Below, piece after piece: positions 31,235 to 42,620 of a stretch of 64,000 nt of DNA; within the stretch, counting starts at the first letter, position 1; the number at the start of each line of letters is the position of its first letter. The position numbers were made by a program, and so were the translations under genes. This DNA comes from Diphasiastrum complanatum (Eukaryota > Streptophyta > Lycopodiopsida > Lycopodiales > Lycopodiaceae). The notes under the pieces were generated by a model. That model was not told the origin of the DNA. It saw only the letters and a program-made list of their open reading frames with translations, and searched no databases. The stretch lies in the NCBI GenBank assembly GCA_029204225.1, contig CM055096.1, positions 29,256,995 to 29,320,994 on the forward strand, given 5' to 3'.

Positions 31235-33412
31235 TCAAACGGAAATCAATATCAATTGGAAATGTTCTGGTGTCAATTTAGTTGTTAACAACAAGTTTTC
31301 ACGTTTTGTTATTCGAGATAACATGACATAAACCAAGCCAGGTGCAAAATTTGATCTTATATCTAGGATAGGTTTTTCTCGAATGGTCACACCTTGTGCT
31401 TTGTGTGCAGTGATAGCATATGCTAACATTATTGGGAATGTAGATTTGTAAAATATTTTTGTATCGAATTGAATTTTTGCAAATGTAAATCTTGTTATAT
31501 TGAATTTTTTTTTTTCGGTTTCAATTTGAATAATGATTGTTGTCAATTCATGAATCTTGGAATATTTGAAGGCAGTTATGTTAGCTATGGTCCCGTTGAC
31601 TATACCATTTGAAATATCCAAGTTTGCAAGTACCATCACCTTTGCTCCTATAGCTAGTTTTGGAATTTGATGGAACAATGGATCGTTGATCCATGTCGTT
31701 AAGTCGCTTTCTAATGTAGCATTTGTTTTAACAGAAATCTGTAGTATATCAGAGGTAGGAAATAGTTTTTCCAACATGAAGTTGTTGAAATAGAGTACAT
31801 ATTCTCTATGAGTACATATGATGGTTGTATTATGGTTGCTACATCGAATATGTCGGACCTAGGAAATAAACAACTAGTTGATGTTTCGTCTATTTCCAGT
31901 TGTGTTGGCTTTTCAAATCTAATTTTGTTTTAGGAAATGAAGGTATTCGAGATCTTCAGCATGCCTAATAGAGTAGGATAGTTGCAAGTGTGTTGCAATT
32001 TTCCAAAAATGGAGAGTTTGAAAGATGACATATTAAAAAAAGTGATTCTGATTTGTGTTTACAAATGGCTAGAAGCTGTGCATAATCACCCACTAAAAGT
32101 AGAATATAATTTTCAAATACAGTGCTAGATGGATTGTTTTTTACTTGATTTATTTGATGAATTACATATGTTAAAATTTGAGCAGTTAGCATGGACATTT
32201 CATCTATCACAATAAATCTTGCCTCAGATATTAATCTATGTCGAAAATCGGTTGGTATTAGATTTTTTTATGTAAAGGTGATTTATTGGAATTGCAAACA
32301 AGTTGTGAACTGTAAATACCTTATTTGCTAATCGAATCGATTTGTAAAATATTTTTGTATCAAATCGAATTTTTGCAAATTCTTGTTATATTGAATTTTT
32401 TTTTTGGGTTTCAGTTTGAATAATGATTGTTGTCAATTCATGAATCTTGGAATATTTGAAGGCAGTTATGTTAGCTATGGTCCCGTTGACTATACCATTT
32501 GAAATATCCAAGCTTGCAAGTACCATCACCTTTGCTCCTATAGCTAGTTTTGGAATTTGATGGAACAATGGATCATTGATCCATGTCATTAAGTCGCTTT
32601 CTAATGTAGCATTTGTTTTAACAGAAATCTGTAGTATATCAGAGGTAGGAAATAGTTTTTCCAACATGAAGTTGTTGAAATAGAGTACATCTTCTCTATG
32701 AGTACATATGATGGTTGTATTATGGTTTGCTACATCGGATATGTCAGTCCCAGGAAATACACAACTAGTTAATGTTTCGTCTAGTTCCAGTTGCGTTGGC
32801 TTTTCAAATCTAATTTTGTTTAGGAAATGAAGGAATTCGGGATCTTCAGCATGCCTAATAGAGTAGGATAGTTGCAAGTGTGTTGCAATTTTCCAAAAAT
32901 GGAGAGTTTGAAAGATGACATATTAAAAAAAGTGATTCTGATTTGTATTTACAAATGGCTAGAAGCTGTGCATGATCACCCACTAAAAGTAGAATATAAT
33001 TTTCAAATATAGTGCTAGATGGATTGTTTTTTACTTGATTTATTTGATGAATTACATATGTTAAAATTTGAGCAGTTAGCATGGACATTTCATCTATCAC
33101 AATAAATCTTGCCTCAGATATTAATCTATGTCGGAAATTGGTTGGTATTAGATTTTTTATGTAAAGCTGATTTATTGGAATTGCAAACAAGTGGTGAACT
33201 ATAAATGCCTATTTTGCTAATCAAGATGCAGCTGCACCTGTTGTTGCGGCTAACAAAATGAGTTCCCCTTTCTCGATGCATTTGTAAGTGAGGTATCGTA
33301 TCAAAAATGTTTTTCCACTTCCTGGAGTGCCAGATAGAATAAACAATCTCGATTTTGAGCTTGTAATAATTATATATACTTTTTCAGCATGAGATTGCCT
33401 CTGAAGCACCAA
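31235..33412 (-). pseudogene. Pif1-family helicase, broken by tandem duplication
   Basis: From 33412: Walker A GTPGSGKT (about 33328), motif Ia-like LAATTGAAAS, Walker B VIDEMSM (about 33090), LLVGDHAQL (33000-32965; the Pro usual after QL is lost), RHAEDPEF, then IGAKVMVL.SLDISNGIVNGT. After 32337 the middle part repeats, and only the second pass goes on to AYAITAHKAQGVT (about 31411) and FAPGLVYVMLSR (about 31333). These are the superfamily 1B Pif1 motifs, as in Helitron helicases and eukaryotic Pif1. The N-terminus is cut at about 33400 by the LTR element on the right, so any Rep domain is lost. Frames break at the duplication joints. Confidence 0.85.
31447..33226 (-). repeat. 890-bp tandem duplication inside the helicase
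   Basis: 31447-32336 and 32337-33226 are direct copies with roughly 95 percent or better identity by eye (for instance GGCAGTTATGTTAGCTATGG at 31571 and 32461). The joint at about 32337 falls in TTTGTAAAATATTTTTGTATC. Confidence 0.85.
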
Positions 33413-34207
33413 CCATTCGGCATAGAATCAAGCCTATACAACCAAGCAAGGAGTTGCACGTCTCTCAAGAGTTTGCCAAGAAATATCCAACAACAAAAGA
33501 GCGAGGCAGCTACATATTGCCAGATTTGGACCAGTGTCAAACACATAAAGAAGCAGTCAAACTCTTGGATTTACAACCTCTCTAGCGCCATCAGCTCTTC
33601 CTACAAAGCAAGTCCTCGATGGCATGGTATATCGAAGCACCCTCCTATATGCGCACAAATCCTTATTACTATCCAGTAGCGAGGCGCGAACTGTTTCCTG
33701 CCACCAAGGTCAAGAATAGGATATTTTGGCCCAAGCTCACAGGCGTCGATACCGGCAACTTAGCCGAAGACATGGCCACCAATTGTCGTGTCTTCTACCA
33801 GAAGCACCATGGCAACCCTAATCGCGACGTCAGATGTTTTGCAGACAATTGCGGCTTGGTAGCATTTCTGGCAGAACTCAAGGATTTTTGGAATCAAGGG
33901 CTACCCCCAATAGCCCTTGATATCAATAAACCACCAACGTAGCAAGGCTTTACTATCGCGCTGCACTCACTTCAGCCCTGCACGTTGATATGGTGGAGCT
34001 GTGGAAAACCCACAACTTTCTACAGGGTATGCTCCATTATTACAAACCAATGCCCTTCCTGAACAAACTATGGTGGCAAATGATGGAGGGCATCGGCACC
34101 ACAATCTACCACTCCCAACAGCAACAGTCTCGCTTCTAAGAAGCATAGAAGATCCAAGAAGAAAAGGCTTGGATTGGTGTGGGACCACCAATCCAATAAG
34201 GAGGGGG
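33413..34207 (+). pseudogene. Unidentified ORF of an LTR element, next to its 3' LTR
   Basis: 33619-33942 reads MAWYIEAPSYMRTNPYYYPV and KNRIFWPKLTGVDTGNLAED to INKPPT; with a frame change it goes on RLYYRAALTSALHVDMVELW to a stop at about 34139. GC content is higher than in the surroundings. It ends 55 bp before a polypurine tract and LTR, the position of env-like or accessory ORFs, but no signal or membrane segment is visible and I know no match. The element's left part is missing: it joins the helicase at about 33400. Confidence 0.45.
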
Positions 34208-34980
34208 ATAATGTTAGCATATGTGCTAACACAAAAAACAAAAATAGAGAGATAAAACTCCGCGGCATGTGTTTTGTAAGCCCACGTACGAGTGTCTGTT
34301 AATAAACTTCCGCCATGGCATGTGTTTGTAAGCCCATGAGTAGAAGTTTAAAAAATAATAAAATAGCTTAAACTTAGATTTAGAACTTAGACTTAGGAAA
34401 CTTAAGATTAGAAATATTTTGTCTTAAGTTTTCCTAAGTTAAGAAACTTTGAAATTCTAAATCCTAAGTTAGAAGTTCTAGAAAGGCTAGAAATAGATTA
34501 GTCCCATAAGTTAGTGGATACTTATGGAAGACCCCCCTTGCCATAAAAAGAGAGGTATTCGCCTTGTAAATAACACTTTTGAGATTACGCTATCAAGTTC
34601 TCTATTTTTTATATTATCTCTCTATTTCATTTGTGTTCCCTTTGGGAAGGTGCATAGCTTGAGGGAGAGTGCTCGGGCTTCCTCTTGCCTCCTTCTCATT
34701 GGTTTGTATTGTGGCATGGATTTTGTTGATTGATTATTAGTTAGCCGCAATCTTCCATTCTAATTCCCTTTGGGTGTTAATCTAGGATTTAGTTTAATCA
34801 CCTTGCTAGTTGGGTAAGCCTTAGTAAGGTTTTGTATTTTGTCATCTTAGTTAGTTTCATTTCTATTTCGAGCACTAGTTGGGTAAGCCTTAGTGCTTTC
34901 ATCATTGTTGTCTATTTCCTCACTCTGTTTGAAGCTTGGTAGAAACTTAGAAAGTGGACGATCCTCTCTATACTACACCA
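34195..34980 (+). repeat. Polypurine tract and 3' LTR
   Basis: AAGGAGGGGGATAA (34197-34211) precedes TGTTAGCATATGTGCTAACA at 34212, which is itself an 8-bp inverted repeat with a 4-base loop. The LTR appears to run to ACTACACCA at 34980. A duplicated CTAGTTGGGTAAGCCTTAGT (about 34807 and 34872) lies inside. No second LTR found in the window. Confidence 0.6.
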
Positions 34981-34984
34981 CATC

Positions 34985-35302
34985 GTGAGTAGATCTAGCC
35001 AAACATTCGCAAATCAGATTTACTTTCAACAACTTGACAACATCTCTGGCAAGCTTATGAAGCCAAAGGAAGAATGCATTCAACTGATTTTGCAAGGATG
35101 CACCAGGGAAAAACTTACTCAGATTGTTCATTATGAACCATACATCGTGATCGAACCAAAAAATGGAAGAGTTATTCTTGCACTTGTCAAGACATCAACA
35201 TTTGAAAAAGGGTCTCTTCCAATTCTAGATTCTGGCTTGGTGCATATTCATTCTACTGAAACTAGTATCAAAGTGTCCAAACTCGAGCCCAAGTTTGCTT
35301 AG
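34985..35302 (+). pseudogene. Unrecognised ORF fragment, 105 codons
   Basis: Open frame with ordinary protein composition (KPKEECIQLILQGCTREKL, IVIEPKNGRVILALVKTST, GSLPILDSGLVHIHSTETS) ending in TAG. It starts just after the LTR without a clear promoter. No motif recognised; it could be a host exon carried by the neighbouring element. Confidence 0.3.
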
Positions 35303-36745
35303 AAGGGCAACGAGAGGGTTCAAAAAGGTTCATGCGAATGATATTATCAAAGGCAATAGGTGTCTCAAGTGAAGTATTCTTATTTAGAGCGGCAAGTCTG
35401 CAAGTTTTGACTTCTTTATCAGTCAGATGTGCAATACTCATCTCTTGAGAAAAGATGCATTTGAGCGGAGTAAAAGCCCAAAGAAGTTGTGAAGCTTTAA
35501 TAACATCTTCCTACTGATACAACCTAACTTTAGTTCAACTAAGTTCATCTTAATCCAAGTGTGATTGAAATTCTTGTTTGTCTAATTAAGGAGTCACAAC
35601 ACATGTCTCTTCCAAAAGACTCACACAACGGTTGGCATCATTGTAGTCGAATTTGCACACACTTCTAAGTAGTTGATTTTCATCCTAAACATCACGACTA
35701 ACAAAGTATTGGAATAGATCATTACCAATTTCAAAATGTAATGGAAGCAAAAATCTAAGTGTTGGAATGTATACCATCTTGCATACCGCCTAAAATCTGC
35801 TTCCTTTTCCCATAGTAGGTGAGCCTCATAGGCTCCGGCCCTTGCTCTAGATGACTTTTTTGGAGCACTTGCAATTGGAGATTGCTCCTCCTCAATCTTG
35901 CTTGGCTCCTCTTATATCTCAACAGCCTTTGGCATGCTAGATTGAACATTTGAAGCATGATCAAGCATATACATATTTGACTCATCAAATATTGCATCTT
36001 GAAATATTATAATCTTATTGGAAGGAAGAACAAAAACTCCTTGCTTGATTCACCATATCCCATCGTTGTACCAATCAATGAATTTGGATCCACTTTGGTC
36101 CTACTATTGAGTTGACTCTCAACAAGAGCTTTATGCTTCTCAAAACTATCAAGGACCATGATTTTCAAGGACAAGAGATAGATCCAAGTACATCTAGCAT
36201 GATTATCAATGAAAGTGACATTCAACTTTTCATTTTGAGAGAAACAATGCACATCCAAATGAAAAAAAATCCAAAGGAGTGCGACATTTAGTGATAGATA
36301 TTTGAAAATCAATCTTGTGAGTCTTTGAGATACTAACCTTACCAATCTTGGAAAGGAACCTCGGTAGGTCAAGTGCTACCTCTTTGTTGTACCTCTTTGT
36401 TGCACATGTTCTCCACTTGTATCAACTCTTCCTTTTCCATTGTCATACCCACATTAGAGACATTTGCGTCAAGCTTAAACAAAATCCCTTGTTTAAAATC
36501 ACTTGCCATGCACTCATCATGCTTGAGGATTGAAAAAATACCATTCTTGAAATGTACATCAAAACCATTATCCTCCAACTGACCAACACTAAAAACATTC
36601 TTAGTAATAGAAGGTATAAAAAGCACATTGTCTAGATTTAGCTTCCTTGAAAATTATAGATTCAAAGAAATGGTGCCAACACCTTCAATAATACATTTCT
36701 GTTCATCCTTCATCCATGATTTTGACTAGATAATTGCTTGGCAAT
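35303..36745 (-). pseudogene. Minus-strand Copia fragment (protease to linker), RT deleted
   Basis: From the right: protease tail GVGTISL and LDNVLFIPSITKNVFSVGQL (about 36690-36570), pre-integrase DVHFKNGIFSILKHDE, integrase scrap NVTFIDNHARCTWIYLLSLK and SFEKHKALVESQL, then MGYGESSKEFLF, an acidic/Ser linker like SAPKKSSRARAGAYEAHLLW, and decay. Same layout and family as element A, including loss of most integrase and all of RT. LTRs were not identified. Confidence 0.7.
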
Positions 36746-36953
36746 TGTGTTGGTTCTGTAGGATTCCTATCCTCTCCATCCCCAATCTCATAGCTAATCT
36801 AGATCCATTCATTTGCTGTAAATACTCGTATAGTTGCATTTTTGTTAGCCAAATTTTTGACACCAAAAATCGGGCTATTTTGAAGCAAAAAGCAGTTACA
36901 GGATATTCGACGAGCACCAAAACACTATGAATACGACAAAAGTTGAAGCAAAA

Positions 36954-39847
36954 TGTTGGACCAAAAAGGGTCACAACCCGCCCTTAAAGTGGCTAGACAC
37001 GTTAATTAGTAGTAAATAATATATCTGTACAAACGGTCTGAGGAACCGTCGAAAATATTAGACATAAGTCAGATTTTGTAAGACCAAAGAAAAATGCCGG
37101 TCCTACTCAAAGCATATTGTAAATCGTTTGGGCAGAAGTGTATACCTATGTAGCTGAGTTACTACTACAAACCATCGCATTTCCGCTTCACTAGCGGCTC
37201 ATCATCGCTCATTAAATACTGTCAAACAATCGTGTGCTCATCTCTGACAACAAGAAAAATATATATAAATCAGCCCATTCTCTCCAAAATAGATCGGCGT
37301 GGGTGTTCTACGTATGCAGGTAGAAAGACTCTATGAAGTAATAAGAAGAGTATGATAGTATGAATTTTAGTAGAAAAGGTTGTGTGGCTTGTATGTGGTA
37401 ACGTAGATGGAATGATTGGTTGAAGTAATAAGCTACCACTGGTTATGCTATTCTTTTCAAATTGCTTTAGTATGATGTATTAGTGATCCAAATGATTAAC
37501 GAATTGGTGCTATGGATAGATACCAAGTTAATATAAGTGCACACTTTACATGTGCACTTATATTAACTTGGTATTCTTTGTGACTGTTTGACAATTTCAC
37601 GATTGCTGAAGTGAAATAAACTGCTTGAGTAAGAATTGCATAGATAAAGTTATGTACTGTGTTATGAAAAATGGAATTAACCAACCCTTTTCAAACACAG
37701 AGGCGGTTTTTATACCTGGCGAGGGTGAAACATACCTCCCGGGCTAGGAAAGAACAAACTTTTACAGTGAGTGTTCCGCATTTAGAACCACCCCACCCAA
37801 GTTACCCGTTGAAACACACGGGCCTTGGGAGGTGTACACTCGACCGCCTAACTCCCAAGGTGGGTCGAACCCATGAGCACGGAAAGGCTGAGAAAAGACC
37901 GCAAAAGTGTAAAAGCCAATGTTAATGGTTTAAATGGTACATAACTCGGATATCGAACTCATCGTTAACAATACGAAAATTCACTTTAGATGGAACGAAA
38001 TAAAAATCTTATTGAATTTCTGATCTGTTGGGTTTAGTAATAAGGTGTAGGTGAGAATTCAAGTCCCCACCTGAAATTTCAACCGACTAGACTGTGAGGA
38101 TTACTCCGTGAGTTTTAGAGTCCCCCCCCCCCTCATACAATATGACTTAAATCTATGTTCGACATCACCATCAACAATGCCCATTGTACAATAAATTCTA
38201 TATGCATAATGTAGTGGTGGAGTGTAATGGGAAGGATGAGTACAGTGGGAAGTAATGATTGACTGTGGAAAATTGAAAAAAACTACACAAGTAAGGGATT
38301 CGGGTACGTATGCCCCTCACAAACCATTACTCCCTACTGAAAAAGAAGTAGCACCAGTATTTACCAAGAGATGACTCCTAGGGTACACACCATTAACTAG
38401 GACCGGGTTGGAAGGGGGACATATTTCCAATATCGACACCTCACACATCACCGACGGAATGATGCATATCAATAGCAGTATAGAAAAAGAAACATACCAG
38501 TGGGAATGAGTGCTTAGCAAAAATCATCTATACCAAGGCCATCACCAATTCGGAAATTCATCCTCAGTAAGAAAGAGATGCTTATTGTGACTGACTCACC
38601 TGATACCTTGGAAGTACAACCAAAATCTATTCAAAATGATTTTCGTGTCCAATAGAATATCATGGCATAGTTTGGTAATCCAAGAAGGCTTTGTCCAGTA
38701 ATATGGATCCTGAGTTGGGAATCTGCAACCATTATATCATTAGATACTACTTTGGGACGGGTGACCACCGACAACCTCAGCTTTAGAACTAAACACCAAT
38801 GGAATCCAAATACATGCCACTTTGTACTTACGTATAGGTTAGTGATAGGGGAAATCCCTGACAGGGGATTTTACAAATGCTATAGGGATTTCCGTAGGGA
38901 TACTCAATTAGCAATCATAGGTTAACTGAAATGAAGTCATCGTCTGTTGCCAGTTATATTCTTGCAATGTGTCACTCTCTCTCTTTTATAAGCATCTCTC
39001 ACACCTTCCCCTTCAAAATGCCATATCTTTATTCTTCAAGCCTTTCACTAAAAGTGTCATCTCTTGTACATGGCTCTTAATTGTGATTTGACCACAAGCG
39101 GTACCCTTTCCCTTTTGGAAAAGATGGATTGGGGTCATGGATACAGGGGTACCACATGTGTGAGCCACTTTCCTCTTTTGCACTTGTTGGTGGTGTAAAT
39201 GGTAAGTACTTCCCTTTATTACTCTTTTTTATTGGGTGGCTACTTGTGGTCAACTCCTACCACTTTTAGGTAGGGTATTCTTGTTAAGCACTTTTTGGCC
39301 TCCACTTGTATTTTCATTTTGCATGTCTGTGGCCCATGGCTCAAGCCGTTGAGGTGATTTGTCTGTCAGGATGCCGCTTCGACTTGCAGTGGAACTTGCC
39401 TATATTTTTGTTACAGTTTCCTTGACCCTGTCTTATAATTTCCGGCCATTTGTTGCGAGTTGATTTTTCTCTTTGTCATTTTTCCGTGTATCGTTACTGG
39501 TGAGCACTCATGACTTGGAGTTTCTTTAAGGCAACCGGTTCCCTGAAAAACACAGTGGGCATTTTTTTGTATTAATAAAAAGTAGCAGAGTACATTGGAA
39601 AATTCGCTCGGCAATGTCGGCTAGTATAATCGGGCCAATTCTAAGGCCGTAACCTATTCTATGGGCCATTTTTAAGGCCTCAAAATTTGCTCTAGCCACA
39701 TTTTGGGCGGGCTGGGACCCCTATCTATAAGCAACTATGTGCCGATTTTATCATTAATAGTCAGGTTTTACATGCCGATTTTTGTACAAAATTGTGAAAA
39801 TCGCTTTAAAAAGAGCCCGATTTTTCATGCAAAAATATCAGCTAACA
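36954..39847 (+). mobile_element. LTR-like element related to 9672-12785
   Basis: Left end TGTTGGACCAAAAAGGGTCA and right end ATATCAGCTAACA parallel those of 9672-12785, and the last 350 bp share blocks such as CAAAATTTGCTCTAG, GGGCGGGCTGGGACCC and TTTTACATGCCGATTTTT. No ORF of interest. Target duplication not seen (GCAAA left, GTCAA right), and no PBS follows, so it is either a diverged solo LTR or an LTR next to a lost body. The left boundary is less sure than the right. Confidence 0.55.
37520..37574. repeat. Perfect 24-bp hairpin
   Basis: 37520-37543 and 37551-37574 are exact inverted copies (ATACCAAGTTAATATAAG to GTGCACA) around a 7-base loop, CTTTACA. Confidence 0.9.
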
Positions 39848-39916
39848 GTCAACACTTTTCCCTCTCAGTTCAAGTTGCCCTATAGACAAGATCCCCCGAG
39901 CAGCCTTAGGGTTCAT

Positions 39917-40369
39917 ATGACAGACCTAGGATATCAATTCCTACCTCTACCGGTGACGTATGCCAACTGTTCAAACGAGGAATTGCAAGATATCATTTTT
40001 ATACACCTGAATTTCACCACAACCTGCAACCCTAGAGTACGACACCACGAAGATTACAGTTACCTAGACGTATATGAGTTCAGGCCAGACGGGTCGTGGA
40101 AACTAATCGACGCTACGTCTACGCATTTCGTAGGAGTATTGCAAGAAGTACCACAAACACCCCCGAATACCCCTTACGTCAATTTGTCTGACCAATACCT
40201 AGAGTCGCCTGGAACCGCTAATAGCATCAATATAAATTCAGAAGATAGACCCAGGAATAGAAATCAACAAACGCTATACCAACACCCTGAGCTAGTAGTA
40301 AATATTTCTAGTGACGGATTATCCGAGGATCCTACTAATGACCTTATCTATGAAGTGAGAACCATCTGA
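39917..40369 (+). pseudogene. Unrecognised ORF, 150 codons
   Basis: ATG at 39917 (MTDLGYQFLPLPVTYANCS) in a frame open upstream to 39782, ending TGA at 40369. The middle has an aromatic-rich YLDVYEFRPDGSWKLID, then a Pro/Asn/Ser-rich tail. The composition is that of a real protein. It follows the LTR-like block ending at 39847, where some Gypsy lineages keep an extra ORF before gag; that is a guess. No motif recognised. Confidence 0.35.
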
Positions 40370-41192
40370 GTCATTCAGATTTGGATCTAAGCTGAATCTC
40401 ACAAGATTCTTTTCTAGAAATTTCTTTGAGATCTCTTGAACAATTTCTATCCCAGAATCCCTAAGATTCCTTTAGATCCTACCTAGGTTTCAGAGTTAGT
40501 TTTAGCAAAATTCTAGGTTAAATAGTATGAATGGTGGCATCGCTCGGATATTGCCCAGTCCTACGCATAGAGGGATGGATGGCCATAACGTTTGTTACCC
40601 TCGACACACAGCATGAGAGCGTGAACACTGGAGATGTAGCCATTGAAATAGTTAGAGAAGTACGACAATTCCTAATCCGTATTTGCTATCACATAGATCC
40701 TGTATGGGTACTATTGTCCACCACTTTGACTCGGCTACGCCAAGGATAGAAGAGAGTTAGCATACCAGTTTCTGAGAGATTAGAAGTGACAAAAACACCA
40801 TCGTAACTCGATAATCAATTTATCTCCCAAGCGATCATACCTCTGAGAACCTAGAAAACTCTCATTGATCCGGGAGTACGGGGTGATTGGGACGGCCCCC
40901 GGGATTGGAAACGACGTTACTTTGATCACTCATGTAAGGGCATTGTGGGCCCTTCCCCCGTTGGGAAACTTCCGACGAGACCAGTCCCTCAACAAAAAAT
41001 CCGCCCAACAATTCTCTACAAAAATACATGTGTTTTCGAACAGTCTACAGAAATACACGAAAATCACAAACAGGTATCAGCTCGACAAACCTCGAATCAA
41101 CTATCTATGATCAACATTTGTCGAACCCATTAGAAACACTTGAATCGACAATTGTCGAAATTGTTATCGAGTTGACCATCAACTATCAATTT
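40370..41192. other. Non-coding stretch with Gypsy LTR-end similarity
   Basis: 40937-41010 resembles the end of the LTR at 19463-20286, closing CGCCCAACA, but no PBS follows. A 72-codon ORF at 40531-40749 has no recognised motif. From 41011 on, short TCGACAATTGTCGAA-type words lead to the AATTT target site at 41188. Confidence 0.45.
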
Positions 41193-41849
41193 TGATGGGT
41201 CAAGGTAGATAGGAAGAATGAGAACAGAGAGGAGAGCATGAATATTGTGGAACATCTCTCCCGTTCTAATCAGCTGCTAGGTGCAAAACCAGTCTAATAG
41301 ACAGCTTATGCTAAAGATAATCATAGCTTTATGCATCCCGAGTGCCCAACAGGATCTTAAAAATTAATTCATACTCTAAAACAGGAGTACAGTCCACCGA
41401 AGAGATTGGAGATTGTTTGTATGTGGTACTACTGAAATCAGATTCAATGTGAAGTATAGTTCTGAAATAAATGGAAGATCAGTATGATATCGCGAGTTTC
41501 TCAGGCGTCGAAGACAACCATCGTCTGATCAAAAACTGAGGAGTCATAGATGTCTGTGTTCTGATCAGAGTGAGTAAACAGGCATGATCAAACAGCAATG
41601 AAAGTGCATTCAATGACAACAAGCATTCATCTATGTTGTACACAAATAAAAATGTGTTGCTGCTATATTACACTGAAGCACAATACAAATAGCAATTACA
41701 ACCAAAAATTGACGACGTAATTGGGAGGCTCAAATAATACGTCTCATGGACGGAGCAACCCACAATCTGTGCTTGGTGATATATTTATAGATTTCATTTG
41801 TGTATTAACTACAATAAATTATTGTCACCTAATTAGGTAGGCCGTTGTA
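41193..41849 (-). repeat. 3' LTR of element I, truncated
   Basis: Matches 43775-44335 over two blocks: GATGGG.CAAGGTAGATA to TCTCTCCC.TTCTAAT, and AACTGAGGAGTC to CACCTAATTAGGTA. The middle (about 41285-41515) differs from the 5' LTR. Confidence 0.75.
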
Positions 41850-42620
41850 CTTGAAAGTGAATTTTGTTGTTGACGGCTTTGGTGCTGGATTTGTTTTGCA
41901 CGTAACAACATGTGGCAGTAGCTTCTGCCCAGAACTTCGCAAGTAGGTGTGCTTGAAGTAGCATTGACCTGGCTGAGTTGAGAAGAGTTCGGTTCTTCCT
42001 TTCTGCAATCCCGTTCTATTGAGGTGAATAGGAAGTGGTGAACTGTCTTCTAATACCATGTTCAACCATGTAGTCGAATATCTCATTAGAGATGTATTCG
42101 TCTCCACCATCAGTTCGGAGTGCCTTCACTTTTGTAGACATTTGTGTTTTAGCCATGGCCTTGAATCTCTTGAAGCATTCAAAGGCTTCAGATTTGTGCT
42201 TAATGAACATGACTGTAGACCATCTAGAATAATCATCTATGAAAGTGATAAAATAGATTGCATCTCCTTATGACAGAGTTGGCATTGGACCACAGAGATC
42301 GCTATGTACAGGATCTAATACATGCTTTATTTTGATGGAATGTATTTTGGAAACTTGCTTCTAGAGTGCTTCCCATAGATGCATGATTCACAAAAGAAAG
42401 ATTTCCTATCTAATGAAGAAGGGAAATTCAGTCCATCAACTAAATTATTACAACGCATATAAGAAAGTAATGTTGTATTCACGTGTCCAAATCGACTATG
42501 CCATAGAACAATACTGTCGTTTACATTTTCATTAGAGATACTAGCTAATGCAACTGAATTAGAGAGTACCTAAAGATTTTCGACTCTAGTGCATGTAGTC
42601 AGAATAATATCTTCCTCGAG
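41850..42620 (-). pseudogene. Copia integrase of element I, partial
   Basis: Minus-strand pieces: SRWSTVMFIKHKSEAFECFK, KVKALRTDGGDEYISNEIFD (second catalytic Asp), GIRRQFTTSYSPQ and NGIAERKNRTLLNSARSM-like DDE context near 42010, then NKIHFQVQRPT at the deletion edge. Confidence 0.7.

Noticed and set aside
31235..33412. Calling the helicase a Helitron
   Set aside because: No Rep/HUH motif and no TC or CTRR-hairpin ends were recognised; N-terminal part is lost, so this stays open.
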